Below are positions 14,846-23,908 of a DNA stretch of 64,000 nucleotides, piece after piece; positions within the stretch are counted from its first letter, which is position 1; every line of letters starts with the position of its first letter. The stretch covers positions 4,373,501 through 4,437,500 of the forward strand of contig NZ_CP016616.1 in NCBI RefSeq assembly GCF_002741015.1, written 5' to 3'. The position numbers and the translations under genes were made by a program. Below the pieces are notes generated by a model that was not told the origin of the DNA, made no database searches, and was given only the letters and a program-made list of their open reading frames with translations. Source of the DNA: Microvirga ossetica. Its GTDB lineage: Bacteria > Pseudomonadota > Alphaproteobacteria > Rhizobiales > Beijerinckiaceae.

Positions 14846-15298
14846 ATGCTAAACGACATTTACAGCAGACGCATTCTCGAACTCGCAGCCGATATTCCAT
14901 GTCTTGGACGGCTGGCCGAGCCCGACGCGTCAGCTACAGCCCGGTCCAAGCTCTGCGGCTCGACCGTGACGGTCGACGTGAAGCTTGCCGGCAATGTGGT
15001 GACAGCTTTCGCTCACGATGTCAGGGCCTGCGCACTCGGCCAGGCTTCGTCGTCCATCATGGCGCGGAATATAATCGGCGCGACCATAGACGAGCTTCGT
15101 GACGTTCGCGATGTGGCAAGTCGTCTGCTCAAGGCCAACGGAGCGGCTCCCGAGGGCAAATGGGAAGACCTCAAGCTGTTGGAGCCCCTGCGGGATTACA
15201 AGGCACGCCACGCTTCCATCCTCCTGACCTTCGACGCCGTCGTGGATGCGCTCGACCAGGTCGAGGCCCGGCGGACTGCGCGTGGGATAAATGCCTAG
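14846..15298 (+). CDS. NifU/IscU-like iron-sulfur scaffold protein
   Basis: 150 residues with the IscU/SufU scaffold fold: IYSRRILELAADIPCLGRL, then SKLCGSTVTVDVKL (Cys37), then RACALGQASSSIMARN (Cys62). Canonical scaffolds have GDxxCGD and a third cysteine near the C-terminus; here the Asp after Cys37 is Ser and the third cysteine region reads KARHASILL, with no Cys. It may therefore bind clusters weakly or have another role. This degenerate form may be widespread in the order. The stop overlaps the yidD start by eight bases, implying translational coupling. Confidence 0.8.
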   Translation: MLNDIYSRRILELAADIPCLGRLAEPDASATARSKLCGSTVTVDVKLAGNVVTAFAHDVRACALGQASSSIMARNIIGATIDELRDVRDVASRLLKANGAAPEGKWEDLKLLEPLRDYKARHASILLTFDAVVDALDQVEARRTARGINA

Positions 15299-15632
15299 TC
15301 CTGTCCAGCATGCCGCGCATTGGGCGATTCGAGGCTATCAGCTGAGCCTGTCCGGCCTCGTCGGGCGCCAGTGCCGGCATCTGCCCTCCTGCTCGGAATA
15401 CACGGACGAGGCGATCCAGCGGCACGGCTTCTGGCCCGGCGGCTGGATCGGCCTCGCCCGCATCTGCCGCTGCGGTCCCTTCGGCACCTCCGGCCTCGAC
15501 CTGGTTCCGGACACGTTGCCCGGAAGCGCGGCCTGGTATAAGCCCTGGGCTTATGGTCGCTGGCGGGGCGTGAACGCGCCGCAAAACGCCTCTGCGATCA
15601 CCTGCGAGACAGTCGAACCTGACGGCGACTGA
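15291..15632 (+). CDS. yidD: Membrane protein insertion efficiency factor YidD
   Basis: 113 residues. The YidD core is plain: GYQLSLSGLVGRQCRHLPSC, then CSEYTDEAIQRHG and RICRCGPFG. In other bacteria YidD helps YidC insert inner-membrane proteins. The amphipathic N-terminus (residues 1-24) would lie on the membrane. A C-terminal extension of about 40 residues follows the core. It overlaps the NifU-like gene by eight bases and precedes thrS. It is not next to rnpA-yidC here, a known arrangement in Hyphomicrobiales. Confidence 0.88.
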   Translation: MPSPVQHAAHWAIRGYQLSLSGLVGRQCRHLPSCSEYTDEAIQRHGFWPGGWIGLARICRCGPFGTSGLDLVPDTLPGSAAWYKPWAYGRWRGVNAPQNASAITCETVEPDGD

Positions 15633-15710
15633 ACTCACCTTTCGATCCAACAAACCGTCGGCCCCCGCTTACCTGCTCCGTTGGCAGGAGTGAGCCAGGA
15701 GAAAGATTTG

Positions 15711-17738
15711 ATGATTACCCTGACATTTCCCGATGGCGCCCAGCGCCAGTACGATTCCGGCATCACCGGCCGGGAGATCGTGGACGGCATTGCCAAGTCC
15801 CTTGCCAAGCGCACGATCGCCATGGCCCTCGACGACACCGTGACGGATCTGGCCGATCCGATCACCCAGGATGCCAGGATCGAGTTCCTCAACCGCGAGG
15901 ACCCGCGCGCGCTGGAGCTGATCCGGCACGATGCCGCGCACGTGCTCGCAGAAGCGGTGCAAGAGCTTTTCCCGGGAACGCAGGTGACCATCGGTCCGGT
16001 GATCGAGAACGGCTTCTATTACGACTTCGCCCGCAACGAGCCCTTCACCCCGGAGGATTTCCCCGCCATCGAGGCGAAGATGCGGGAGATCATCGCGCGC
16101 GACAAACCCTTCTCCAAGGAAGTGTGGAGCCGCGACAAGGCTCGCCAAGTCTTCAAGGAGAAAGGCGAGACCTACAAGGTCGAGCTGGTTGACGCGATTC
16201 CCGAAGGCCAGGATCTCAAGATCTTTTCCCAGGGCGACTGGTTCGATCTGTGCCGCGGTCCGCACATGACCTCGACCGGCAAGATCGGCAACGCCTTCAA
16301 GCTCATGAAGGTGGCGGGCGCCTATTGGCGCGGCGATTCCAAAAACGCGATGCTGACCCGCATCTATGCGACCGCATGGGCATCCCAGGAAGAGCTCGAC
16401 AGCTACCTGAAGCAGCTCGAGGAGGCCGAGAAGCGCGATCACCGACGCCTCGGCCGCGAGATGGACCTGTTCCATTTCCAGGAGGAGGGACCGGGCGTCG
16501 TCTTCTGGCATTCCAAGGGCTGGACGATCTTCCAGGAGCTGATCGCTTATATGCGCCGCCGCCTGAAGGCGGACTACAAGGAGGTCAACGCGCCTCAGGT
16601 GCTCGACGCCTCGTTGTGGGAGACCTCCGGCCATTGGGGCTGGTATCGCGAGAACATGTTCGCGGTGCAGTCGGCCGGCGACGAGGCGGAGGACAAGCGC
16701 GTCTTCGCTCTCAAGCCGATGAACTGCCCCGGCCACGTGCAGATCTTCAAGCACGGGCTGAAATCCTATCGCGACCTGCCGCTGCGCCTTGCCGAGTTCG
16801 GCGCCGTGCATCGTTACGAGCCGTCGGGCGCGATGCATGGCCTGATGCGCGTGCGCGGCTTCACGCAGGACGATGCGCATATCTTCTGCACGGAAGATCA
16901 GATGGCCGAGGAGTGCCTGAAGATCAACGACCTGATCCTCTCGACCTATGCCGATTTCGGTTTCGACGAGATCATCGTGAAGCTCTCGACCCGCCCGGAC
17001 AAGCGCGTCGGCACGGACGAGATGTGGGATCACGCGGAAGACGTGATGACCCGCGTCCTGAAGCAGATCGAGAGCCAGTCCGGCGGACGCATCAAGACCT
17101 CGATCAACCCGGGCGAGGGCGCGTTCTACGGGCCGAAGTTCGAATACGTGCTGCGCGACGCCATCGGCCGCGACTGGCAATGCGGCACCACGCAGGTCGA
17201 CTTCAACCTGCCTGAGCGGTTCGGCGCTTTCTACGTCGACCATGACGGCCAGAAGAAGACCCCGGTCATGGTCCATCGCGCGATCTGCGGTTCCATGGAG
17301 CGCTTCACCGGCATCCTGATCGAGCACTTCGCGGGTCACTTCCCGCTCTGGCTCGCGCCGGTCCAGGTGGTGGTCGCCACCATCACCTCGGAAGGCGACG
17401 ACTACGCCAGGGAGGTGATACGCGCCGCGGAAGCCGCAGGCCTTCGCGTCGAGGCGGATCTGCGCAACGAGAAGATCAACTACAAGGTCCGCGAGCATTC
17501 GCTCGTGAAGGTGCCGGTGCTTCTCGTGGTGGGCCGGAAGGAAGCCGCCGAGCGGACGGTGTCCATCCGGCGTCTGGGAAGCCCGAACCAGCAGACCATG
17601 ACGCTCGACGACGCCCTGAAGGCGCTCGCCGCGGAGGCGGTCACGCCGGATCTCCGACGTGCCGCGAAGGCCGTATCCGAGCCGGAAGGCCACGTGACGC
17701 TCGATGGGCATCACGTGGTCGAGCGGACGCTTGCTTGA
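15711..17738 (+). CDS. thrS: Threonyl-tRNA synthetase
   Basis: 675 residues from ATG 15711, set by AGGAGAAAG seven bases upstream; the frame is open to 15681 but without an SD. Domains in order are an N-terminal TGS domain (1-60), the editing domain with HDAAH and the CRGPH motif, the class II catalytic core (motif 1 near [10 protein letters not shown], motif 2 [18 protein letters not shown], motif 3 [11 protein letters not shown]), and the anticodon-binding domain from about residue 560. Charges tRNA-Thr and removes mischarged serine. No T-box leader is seen. Confidence 0.97.
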   Translation: MITLTFPDGAQRQYDSGITGREIVDGIAKSLAKRTIAMALDDTVTDLADPITQDARIEFLNREDPRALELIRHDAAHVLAEAVQELFPGTQVTIGPVIENGFYYDFARNEPFTPEDFPAIEAKMREIIARDKPFSKEVWSRDKARQVFKEKGETYKVELVDAIPEGQDLKIFSQGDWFDLCRGPHMTSTGKIGNAFKLMKVAGAYWRGDSKNAMLTRIYATAWASQEELDSYLKQLEEAEKRDHRRLGREMDLFHFQEEGPGVVFWHSKGWTIFQELIAYMRRRLKADYKEVNAPQVLDASLWETSGHWGWYRENMFAVQSAGDEAEDKRVFALKPMNCPGHVQIFKHGLKSYRDLPLRLAEFGAVHRYEPSGAMHGLMRVRGFTQDDAHIFCTEDQMAEECLKINDLILSTYADFGFDEIIVKLSTRPDKRVGTDEMWDHAEDVMTRVLKQIESQSGGRIKTSINPGEGAFYGPKFEYVLRDAIGRDWQCGTTQVDFNLPERFGAFYVDHDGQKKTPVMVHRAICGSMERFTGILIEHFAGHFPLWLAPVQVVVATITSEGDDYAREVIRAAEAAGLRVEADLRNEKINYKVREHSLVKVPVLLVVGRKEAAERTVSIRRLGSPNQQTMTLDDALKALAAEAVTPDLRRAAKAVSEPEGHVTLDGHHVVERTLA

Positions 17739-17757
17739 TGCTGGTTTTCCCTACCCA

Positions 17758-17793
17758 CCCATCTCGGGCCTGCTCGAGATGGGTTTTCTCTTT
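17758..17793 (+). terminator. Intrinsic terminator after thrS
   Basis: The stem CCCATCTCG / CGAGATGGG with an eight-base loop is followed by TTTTCTCTTT. It ends thrS 20 bases after the stop codon. Confidence 0.85.
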
Positions 17794-18050
17794 CACAAGT
17801 CGGGAACACCCGACTCGTGGCGGGGAGGAGTTAGAGGTGGCGTTAGGGAGAGTCGGAGCTGTGCAGCTGATCCAGTAGGCACCACGTCGATACAGAGCGT
17901 CCCCCTCTCCCGGGTGGGAGAGGGGCAGGGGTGAGGGCGGGACGCTCGACCCGCCAAGCACCGTAGGCGCCGGCGCCGCGTCCGCCTCAGCACCTCATTC
18001 TGCGCTGGCCTTCCCTCACCCCAACCCTCTCCCAACCGGGAGAGGGAGAA
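17794..18050. repeat. Cluster of interspersed palindromes
   Basis: The gene-free stretch 17739-18090 contains three hairpins. At 17794-17819, CACAAGTCGGG-AACA-CCCGACTCGTG has one mismatch. At 17902-17925, CCCCTCTCCC…GGGAGAGGGG is followed by CAGGGGTGAGGG. At 18012-18046 an inverted copy of the second begins CCCTCACCCC. The same two families recur at 28856-29031. They look like the intergenic REP-like repeats common in Hyphomicrobiales. No gene is seen. Confidence 0.7.
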
Positions 18051-18090
18051 ACGTCATGCATTCCGCAAGCGGGAGGGGAACGGCGAGGTC

Positions 18091-19464
18091 TCAGGTCGTC
18101 TGCCGCTGACGGCCTGTCGTGCGCCCGTCAGGCGTAGCACCGGTGCCGGTACCCGTCGTCCCGCTTCCGGGATTGCCTGTAGCCGTAGCCGCATCGCCGG
18201 CCTCCGTTCCCGCCGCGCGCGTGCCCTGGCGCTCACCGATGCGCAGATTGTTCTGCACGTGGCTCACGCCCGAGACCGATTCGGCGAGGTCTTCGGCACG
18301 GCGCTTCTCGTTGCGGTCGCGCACGGTTCCGGTGAGGGTCACCTCCCGGTTCTGGACCTGCACCTCGATTTCCGAGGCATCAATTCTCGCATCGTCGGTG
18401 AGACGCTCGTTGATGTCCTCACGAATCCGCTCGTCGGAGCGCTGGTAGCCTTTCGGCCCGCGGCCCTGATGTTCGCCCCGCCGCACCTCGCCGCGGCTCG
18501 CCGTCGCATCGTTGCCGAAGCGGGTGTTGCCGGGACCTGCGCCGTAATTGCTGTGGTCACGCCGCTCGTTCACGAGGCTCCAGGTGCGCTCGCGATCCTG
18601 CATGAGGCGGTCGTTCTCGCTGCTGTCGTCGCCGGGACGGGCGCGTTCGCCCGTAATCGTGGAAGCGCCATAGCGCTTCGGACGATAGCCTCTGCCGGCG
18701 GAGCCGCGGCCGGCATATTCGTCGCCATAGCTGCGATAACCGTCGCCGCCGAAGCCGCCGCGCATGCGGGCATTGCGCGTGCTCTCTTCGCCCGGATGGC
18801 CGAAGCTGCCGAAGGCAGCGCGCACATCGTCCTCGTCGCGGAAGCGGAACTCACCGCGCCCGCGTGAGGTCGAGCGATCTTGCCTGCCACGCCCGTGCTC
18901 GCGATAGTCGTAGGGACGATGGCGCCAGTCGTCGTCCTCGTTCCTCAGCCGCCGGTCGAGCTCGCGGCGCTCGTCGTCGCTCAGCCGGGCCTGTCCGCCG
19001 CCGCGCGTCCGGTCGGCGCGGGCCGTCGACGGCGTGCCGGTCCGGTCTGGCTCCGACGGTGTGGAGATCCGATGCAGCGCGCGGGACGCATCGCCCTCGC
19101 GGTCCGTCGCCAGATCGCCGAGCGCGACGACGCCGACGAGATGCTTGTCACGGTCGACCACCGGCAGGCGGCGAATCTGATGATCGCTCATCAGCTCGAC
19201 GATGTGGTCGACGTCATCGTCGTCGAAGCACCACCACACATTGTCCGACATGATGTCCTGCACGCGCGTGGTGTCGGGCGGGAGGCCGGCGGCCGTGGCC
19301 CGGACGGTGATGTCGCGGTCGGTCACCACGCCGCGCAGACGTCGTCCGTCACAGACGGGAAGCGAGCCGACATTCATCTCGTCCATGAGACGCGCCGCCT
19401 CCTGGATCGTCCGGTCCGGACCGACCACGCGCACGTTGCGGGTCATGATCTCTGCGATTTTCAT
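18091..19464 (-). CDS. CBS pair - disordered linker - BON domain fusion protein
   Basis: 457 residues from ATG 19462-19464 (SD GGAGAGGAAG). Residues 1-120 are two CBS motifs (MKIAEIMTRNVRVVGPDRTI … VVTDRDITVRA; MSDHQIRRLPVVDRD … VVALGDLATDREGD). Residues 121-330 are a low-complexity region rich in Arg, Asp, Gly and Ser, with RGFGG/RSYG-like repeats. Residues 330-409 carry RGPKGYQRSDERIREDINER and a BON domain ending GVSHVQNNLRI. A Gly/Thr tail ends it. CBS domains sense nucleotides; BON domains bind phospholipid or proteins in the envelope, yet no signal peptide is present. The combined role is unknown. Confidence 0.85.
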   Translation of the reverse strand: MKIAEIMTRNVRVVGPDRTIQEAARLMDEMNVGSLPVCDGRRLRGVVTDRDITVRATAAGLPPDTTRVQDIMSDNVWWCFDDDDVDHIVELMSDHQIRRLPVVDRDKHLVGVVALGDLATDREGDASRALHRISTPSEPDRTGTPSTARADRTRGGGQARLSDDERRELDRRLRNEDDDWRHRPYDYREHGRGRQDRSTSRGRGEFRFRDEDDVRAAFGSFGHPGEESTRNARMRGGFGGDGYRSYGDEYAGRGSAGRGYRPKRYGASTITGERARPGDDSSENDRLMQDRERTWSLVNERRDHSNYGAGPGNTRFGNDATASRGEVRRGEHQGRGPKGYQRSDERIREDINERLTDDARIDASEIEVQVQNREVTLTGTVRDRNEKRRAEDLAESVSGVSHVQNNLRIGERQGTRAAGTEAGDAATATGNPGSGTTGTGTGATPDGRTTGRQRQTT

Positions 19465-19538
19465 GAGCTTCCTCTCCAGCAAGGTCACGCCTTGGGAGCA
19501 GGTCTCATGCGCGGCGCGACCGGTTACGAAACCTCGGA

Positions 19539-19563
19539 CCCAAAAGTGGACACCACTTTTGGG
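19539..19563. repeat. Perfect inverted repeat CCCAAAAGTGG / CCACTTTTGGG
   Basis: Perfect 11-base arms with loop ACA, 75 bases upstream of the CBS-BON start. It shares the AAAAGTGG core with the larger palindrome at 19592-19641. It could be a hairpin or an operator. Confidence 0.6.
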
Positions 19564-19591
19564 ACCCATCCGATGTTTCTTTTTTATACAG

Positions 19592-19641
19592 GCGCATCGT
19601 TCGTGGCGGAAAACCGGGACCCACTTTTCCGCACGATGCGC
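19592..19641. repeat. Nested palindrome with GCGCATCG / CGATGCGC outer arms
   Basis: Outer arms GCGCATCG and CGATGCGC enclose inner arms GCGGAAAA and TTTTCCGC around CCGGGACCCAC. The motif (a GGAAAAGTGG…CCGCACGATGCG type element) resembles an intergenic repeat I recall from many Hyphomicrobiales genomes. It lies between two genes read on the minus strand. Confidence 0.55.
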
Positions 19642-19685
19642 TGGCCATCGGTCAATGCCTCTCGGGCTGAAAGGTTCAGCCCGTT

Positions 19686-20567
19686 TCAGGGGGTGGTGAT
19701 GATCTCGACGTCGCGGTCGAGCCCGCTCTCGATCTTGAATTCGCGGGTATAGACCTTGCCCTCGTGGCGCGCGATCAGGACATATTCGCCTTCGGCCAGC
19801 GTGACCGAGGGAAATGCGCCGATAGCCTCGCGAATCACGTCGCCGCCGGGGGTGAGCACGCTGAAGGCGGTGCCGGCGAAGGCCTCGCCGCCCGCCGATG
19901 CCACCAGCTTGAGGATCACGGTTGCGGCGCGGTGATTGAGGGTGGCCTCGGTCACCCGACCCGATTCCACCTTCAGGTCGCTGCGCATGATGGCGTTGGC
20001 GTCACCATAGGTGGAGACCACGTGATAGGTGCCTTCCGGCAGCCGGATCATGTCGTTGGCCTTGGCGTCGGCAATGACGAGCCGGCCTTCGGAATTCTGC
20101 ACTTCCGGCACATAGACGGAGAAGGTGAGGCGGTTGGCCGGGATCGGGCTGCCGCCTACGGCGCCCTTCAGCTGGAGGGCGCCCGCATTGATGGCGAGCC
20201 TCTCGTTCAGATTGCCGCGCTGGACGCTGATGCGCTTCGAGGCGCTCGCGAAGCCATAGGCTACGTGGATGATGTAGTTGCCGGGCGACAGGGTGAAGCT
20301 CGGCATCGAACCGGTGGAGCGGGCAACGATACTAGGCTGGGAGGCGTCGCCGCGATCCTCATAGATCCGCCAGACGAGGCCGGAGCGGATCGGCTCGTTG
20401 CTGCCGGCAAAGGTCGCACCAGCATTCAGCATCACCTGTCCGAGGGTGATCGGCGGCAGGCTCTGCGACATGGAGGGCACTGCGGGGGACTGGGCCGAGG
20501 CCGCGGAGAGGGCCGCGAGCATCCAGAGGCCGGTAATGGAAAATGACTTTTTCACGAAAACAATCAT
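19686..20567 (-). CDS. Exported beta-rich protein of unknown function (293 aa)
   Basis: A signal peptide (KKSFSITGLWMLAALSAASA, cleavage near residue 25) precedes a 265-residue mature region. Three or four similar beta units carry aromatic strand motifs: PSFTLSPGNYIIHVAYG, IRLPEGTYHVVSTYGDAN and VTLAEGEYVLIARHEGKVY. The (S/P)xGxY pattern is that of carboxypeptidase-regulatory-like or PEGA-type beta sandwiches. It is probably periplasmic. The gene lies 19 bases downstream of the YfhO-like gene on the same strand, so the two are likely one operon. An inner GTG (codon 5) is an alternative start. Confidence 0.8.
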   Translation of the reverse strand: MIVFVKKSFSITGLWMLAALSAASAQSPAVPSMSQSLPPITLGQVMLNAGATFAGSNEPIRSGLVWRIYEDRGDASQPSIVARSTGSMPSFTLSPGNYIIHVAYGFASASKRISVQRGNLNERLAINAGALQLKGAVGGSPIPANRLTFSVYVPEVQNSEGRLVIADAKANDMIRLPEGTYHVVSTYGDANAIMRSDLKVESGRVTEATLNHRAATVILKLVASAGGEAFAGTAFSVLTPGGDVIREAIGAFPSVTLAEGEYVLIARHEGKVYTREFKIESGLDRDVEIITTP

Positions 20568-20586
20568 CGGTCGAAAGAAAGGCTCC

Positions 20587-23031
20587 TCATTGGAGCGGGG
20601 AGGCGATGGCCGTCCGAATAGGCTTGTCCTCGCTCTTCACGAGATTGGAGGCGGCGGCGACCAGATTCTCTAAAGACATCGGGCGGAAATGAAATTCAAC
20701 CCTGTGCTTGCCCGGTCCTACTTCGACGCCCCGGAAGAGAAGGTTGGCGCGCAGGATCGGGCGCCGCTCGCCGTCGACCCAGGCTTCCCAGCCCGGATAG
20801 TTGATGTCGTGCAGGACGAGCACCCCGTTTTCGCTGGTCTCGACCTCGAGCGCGACGGAGTTGCGCTGGTAGCCGACGATGCGCGCCGTCCCCTTGGCCT
20901 TGCTCCGGTCGGCCCCGGCCGGCGCATAGGCGGCCTTGAGCGAGTGCATGCTTTCATCGTCGATGAGCGCTTCCGTCTCGCGGTTGAACTCAGGGACCTC
21001 GTCCTGGCCGAGCACGGCCTCGGAATCGACCGGGGTCACGTGATGCGCCACATAGGCGCGGGGCACGGAGGTGTTGAGGCGATAGATCCACATCCGCCCA
21101 GTGCCGTAGACGACCTCGGCGTCGGTCAGGCGCGGGAAATGGCGCGGCAGCTGGCGGGCAGGGCGGTCGAGAACGATGTAGTCGAGCCCGAGAAGGCTCG
21201 CGAGCTCACATTCATAGCCCCGGAAGCTGGTCGGGAACCGGCGCAGGTTGGGGTCTTCGGCGTTCTCGCCGGGGCCGATCGCGCGCTCGTAATCGGCGAG
21301 GCGCAGGGGGTTATAGCCTATGATGTCCTCGATCCCGAGCACCATGGACGCGTTCTGCCAGGCGCCCTTGAGGCCGAGAATCTCGACGCGCGGATACTCG
21401 CCGCGGGCGTTGCGCTCCGCAAGCTCCCGCTTGAGGATCTGCAGGCCCTGGAGCTGCTCGGGCGGCAGCTTGGTGTAGACCGTGTAGCGCTCCGCCGGCT
21501 CCGCGTTCAGCGCGGAGGCCGCATGGCGGCCGATCAGCTCCGCGCCGGTGAGCGTGACCAGCACCAGGGCCATGACCCCACGCCAGCGGGCCGATCCGCT
21601 CGTCTTTGCGATCACGCCGATGGCGACGGCTGCAGCCGCGAGTCCCATGCCGATCTCGGTCAGAGCGGACGAAACATGCCCGCCCCGGATGGCGAAGACC
21701 AGGGCGCTGGCGACGGCTGCCACCAGCAGGCCGAAAGCCAGGAGCGGCAGCATCGCATCCAAGGGGCCGAGCGAAGCCCGGCTCCATTTCGGCAGCCCGT
21801 CGGTCGCGTAGCGATGGACGAGATAGCCAGCTGCGAAGGCGAGGGCGATGTTGATCACGAAGGTGGCATCCGCCGGCCTGCGGTAGAGATTGACGCCCGG
21901 GAGATGGTCGAAGATCACCTCGAAGCCCGGGGTGTAGCGGCCGAGGGCGTAGAACAGGGCGACGAGGCCGAGGACGAGGAAGAACCGGAACTCGCGGGCG
22001 AAGAGGCGCCCGCCGGCCACGCCGTGCCAGAGGAAAAGGAGCGCCGGGATCGTGCCGACGAACAGGTAGTTCGTCGCCCGGTCGGTCCAGGTTCCCTCCG
22101 CCAGGCTGTGCCAGTCGGGACCCCAGTAATCGTAGGTCCAGCGCAGGGAGCCGAAGACGTTGCCGAAGAGGATCGTCGCCAGGCTCTCCGGCGGCAGGGA
22201 CCCCATGGCCGCCACCCCGAAGCCGAAGGAGGGCCGGGTCGAGGTGGCGAGGAACTGCATCGTCAGGACGACCGGCACGGCCAGAAGAGCCCCGCCGAGC
22301 AGGCCCATGGACAGCAGCAGGCCGAGGCGCGACTTGAGATAGGCGAGGGGCCGCGGTGCGCACCAGACCCGTTGCGCTGCGAGCGCGATGAGCGTCAGCG
22401 CGCAGAGGAAGGCGACCTGATCGCGCCCGATGACCATCATCGCGGCGCTCAGCGCGAACAGCACGCCGTAGCGATAGGAGCGGCGGTCCATGGCCTCTTC
22501 CAGCAGCCAGAAGGCGAGCGGGAAGAAGCCGTAGCTGAAGATCATGCCCGTGTGCTGAAGCCGGGCCGTAGCGGACCCGCCGAGCATGAAGACGAGGGCG
22601 GCGGCGACCGCGCCCGCCGGATGCCAGCCCCGCCGGCGGAACAGGGGTATGAAGGCCAGCGCGCCGGGCAGGAAATGGGCGAAGACGACCACGTCGAAAG
22701 CCTGCATCGACGGCTCGGGGACGAGCCAGCCGAACAGCAGCATGGTGGGGGTGAACAGCAGGGATTGCGGATCCGCAGCGGAGGGGTGGCCGCCGAAATG
22801 GTAGGGGTTCCAGAGCGGGAGCTCGCCGCTGGCAAGCGCCGTGCCGAGATAGCGCAGGGTGGGATAGAACTGGTTCTTGGAATCCCAGGGCACCACGGAC
22901 CCGGTCAGGGGCCAGATGGCAACCGCGATCGCCCAGGCCGCCAGGATGAGGGCAAAGGCCGTCAGCGTCTGGCGCTGCGACCAGAGGGGCTGGGAGGATG
23001 GGCCGTCGGCCCCTGAAAAGGATGTCTGCAT
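20587..23031 (-). CDS. YfhO-family polytopic membrane protein (GT-C-like)
   Basis: 814 residues with about 12-13 hydrophobic segments in the first 500, then a soluble C-terminal domain of about 300. Landmarks are GSVVPWDSKNQFYPTLRYLG, SGELPLWNPYHFGGHPSAAD, ALGRYTPGFEVIFDHLPGVN and a terminal beta domain (VLHDINYPGWEAWVDGERRP … GKHRVEFHFRP). The WNPYxxxGxP loop and the C-terminal NYYPGWxAxVDG motif mark the YfhO family, proposed GT-C glycosyltransferases; Bacillus YfhO acts in lipoteichoic acid glycosylation. The acceptor here is unknown. Inner membrane, with the soluble domain outside. Confidence 0.85.
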   Translation of the reverse strand: MQTSFSGADGPSSQPLWSQRQTLTAFALILAAWAIAVAIWPLTGSVVPWDSKNQFYPTLRYLGTALASGELPLWNPYHFGGHPSAADPQSLLFTPTMLLFGWLVPEPSMQAFDVVVFAHFLPGALAFIPLFRRRGWHPAGAVAAALVFMLGGSATARLQHTGMIFSYGFFPLAFWLLEEAMDRRSYRYGVLFALSAAMMVIGRDQVAFLCALTLIALAAQRVWCAPRPLAYLKSRLGLLLSMGLLGGALLAVPVVLTMQFLATSTRPSFGFGVAAMGSLPPESLATILFGNVFGSLRWTYDYWGPDWHSLAEGTWTDRATNYLFVGTIPALLFLWHGVAGGRLFAREFRFFLVLGLVALFYALGRYTPGFEVIFDHLPGVNLYRRPADATFVINIALAFAAGYLVHRYATDGLPKWSRASLGPLDAMLPLLAFGLLVAAVASALVFAIRGGHVSSALTEIGMGLAAAAVAIGVIAKTSGSARWRGVMALVLVTLTGAELIGRHAASALNAEPAERYTVYTKLPPEQLQGLQILKRELAERNARGEYPRVEILGLKGAWQNASMVLGIEDIIGYNPLRLADYERAIGPGENAEDPNLRRFPTSFRGYECELASLLGLDYIVLDRPARQLPRHFPRLTDAEVVYGTGRMWIYRLNTSVPRAYVAHHVTPVDSEAVLGQDEVPEFNRETEALIDDESMHSLKAAYAPAGADRSKAKGTARIVGYQRNSVALEVETSENGVLVLHDINYPGWEAWVDGERRPILRANLLFRGVEVGPGKHRVEFHFRPMSLENLVAAASNLVKSEDKPIRTAIASPLQ

Positions 23032-23321
23032 TGCTCTTTAGCGGTGCCCCCGCCTACTCACGCCTTCCCGAAGGGCACCCTCGACCTGCCGAAGCATGCC
23101 GCCGGGTCCACTCTGGGTGAAACCTGCTTGGCGTCTGACCGCACTCCCCCTATACATCCGCTGCTGTTTCTTCTGTGGCAGCGGCCCGCCCTTGGGACGT
23201 CCGCGCTTCCTCAAGCGCAGCAAGACGGCGAGACGATGGCAGAGTACCGCCTGCCTTGCCCGACGCCTTCGTGAACGTCCGATCCCATTGTTCCACATTA
23301 TTCAAGCCGGATGAAGATCCC

Positions 23322-23885
23322 ATGAATGATAGCCTTTCCCGCCTCCTGCAGCGCCGTTCCGTCCCCCCGCGCTGGCTGGGCGGGCCCGGGCCGAGCGAGC
23401 CGGAGATCGAGACCCTCCTGAAGGTCGCCTCCCGGGTGCCGGACCACGGCAAGCTCGTGCCCTGGCGCTTCATCCTGATCCAGGGCGAGGCGCGCGGCCG
23501 CCTTGGCGAGGTGCTCGCAACCGCCTTCCAGACCGACAATCCCGACGCCGGCGCGGAGCAGCTCGCTGCCGAGCGGCAGCGCTTCACGCATGCCCCTCTC
23601 GTGGTCGCCGTCGTGTCCCGTGTCGTGCCCCATGTGAAGATCCCGGACTGGGAACAAGTTTTATCAGCCGGAGCCGTGTGCATGAACCTGCTCAATGGTG
23701 CTACTGCCCTTGGCTACGGCGCGTCCTGGCTCTCCGGCTGGGCTTCCTTCGACCGGCGCGTGCTGGATACCCTGGGGCTCAAGGCGGACGAGCGGATCGC
23801 CGGCTTCGTCCATATCGGTACCGCACAGGAGACGCCGCCCGACCGCGACCGGCCGAGCCTCGGCGACATCGTGACACGGTTCTGA
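23322..23885 (+). CDS. Nitroreductase-family flavoprotein
   Basis: 187 residues from ATG 23322 (MNDSLSRLLQRRSVPPRW). Nitroreductase FMN-binding motifs are visible: RRSVPPRW (residues 10-17), LKVASRVPDHGKLVPWRFIL, and the GAVCMNLLNGATALGYGASWLSG block before the C-terminal GFVHIGTA. It is most like the YdjA/RutE subgroup, which reduces nitro, quinone or enal substrates with NAD(P)H. The physiological substrate is unknown. The flavin reductase gene follows at 24 bases, suggesting an operon. The 290 bases upstream hold nothing I recognise. Confidence 0.88.
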   Translation: MNDSLSRLLQRRSVPPRWLGGPGPSEPEIETLLKVASRVPDHGKLVPWRFILIQGEARGRLGEVLATAFQTDNPDAGAEQLAAERQRFTHAPLVVAVVSRVVPHVKIPDWEQVLSAGAVCMNLLNGATALGYGASWLSGWASFDRRVLDTLGLKADERIAGFVHIGTAQETPPDRDRPSLGDIVTRF

Positions 23886-23908
23886 ATCTTCGCCGCAAAA
23901 GGCAACCC

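Noticed and set aside
17794..18050. CRISPR array
   Set aside because: Repeats are inverted, unequally spaced and few; they fit REP-like palindromes and no cas genes are present.
23032..23321. Small gene in the gap before the nitroreductase
   Set aside because: Frames on both strands lack an SD and look unconstrained.
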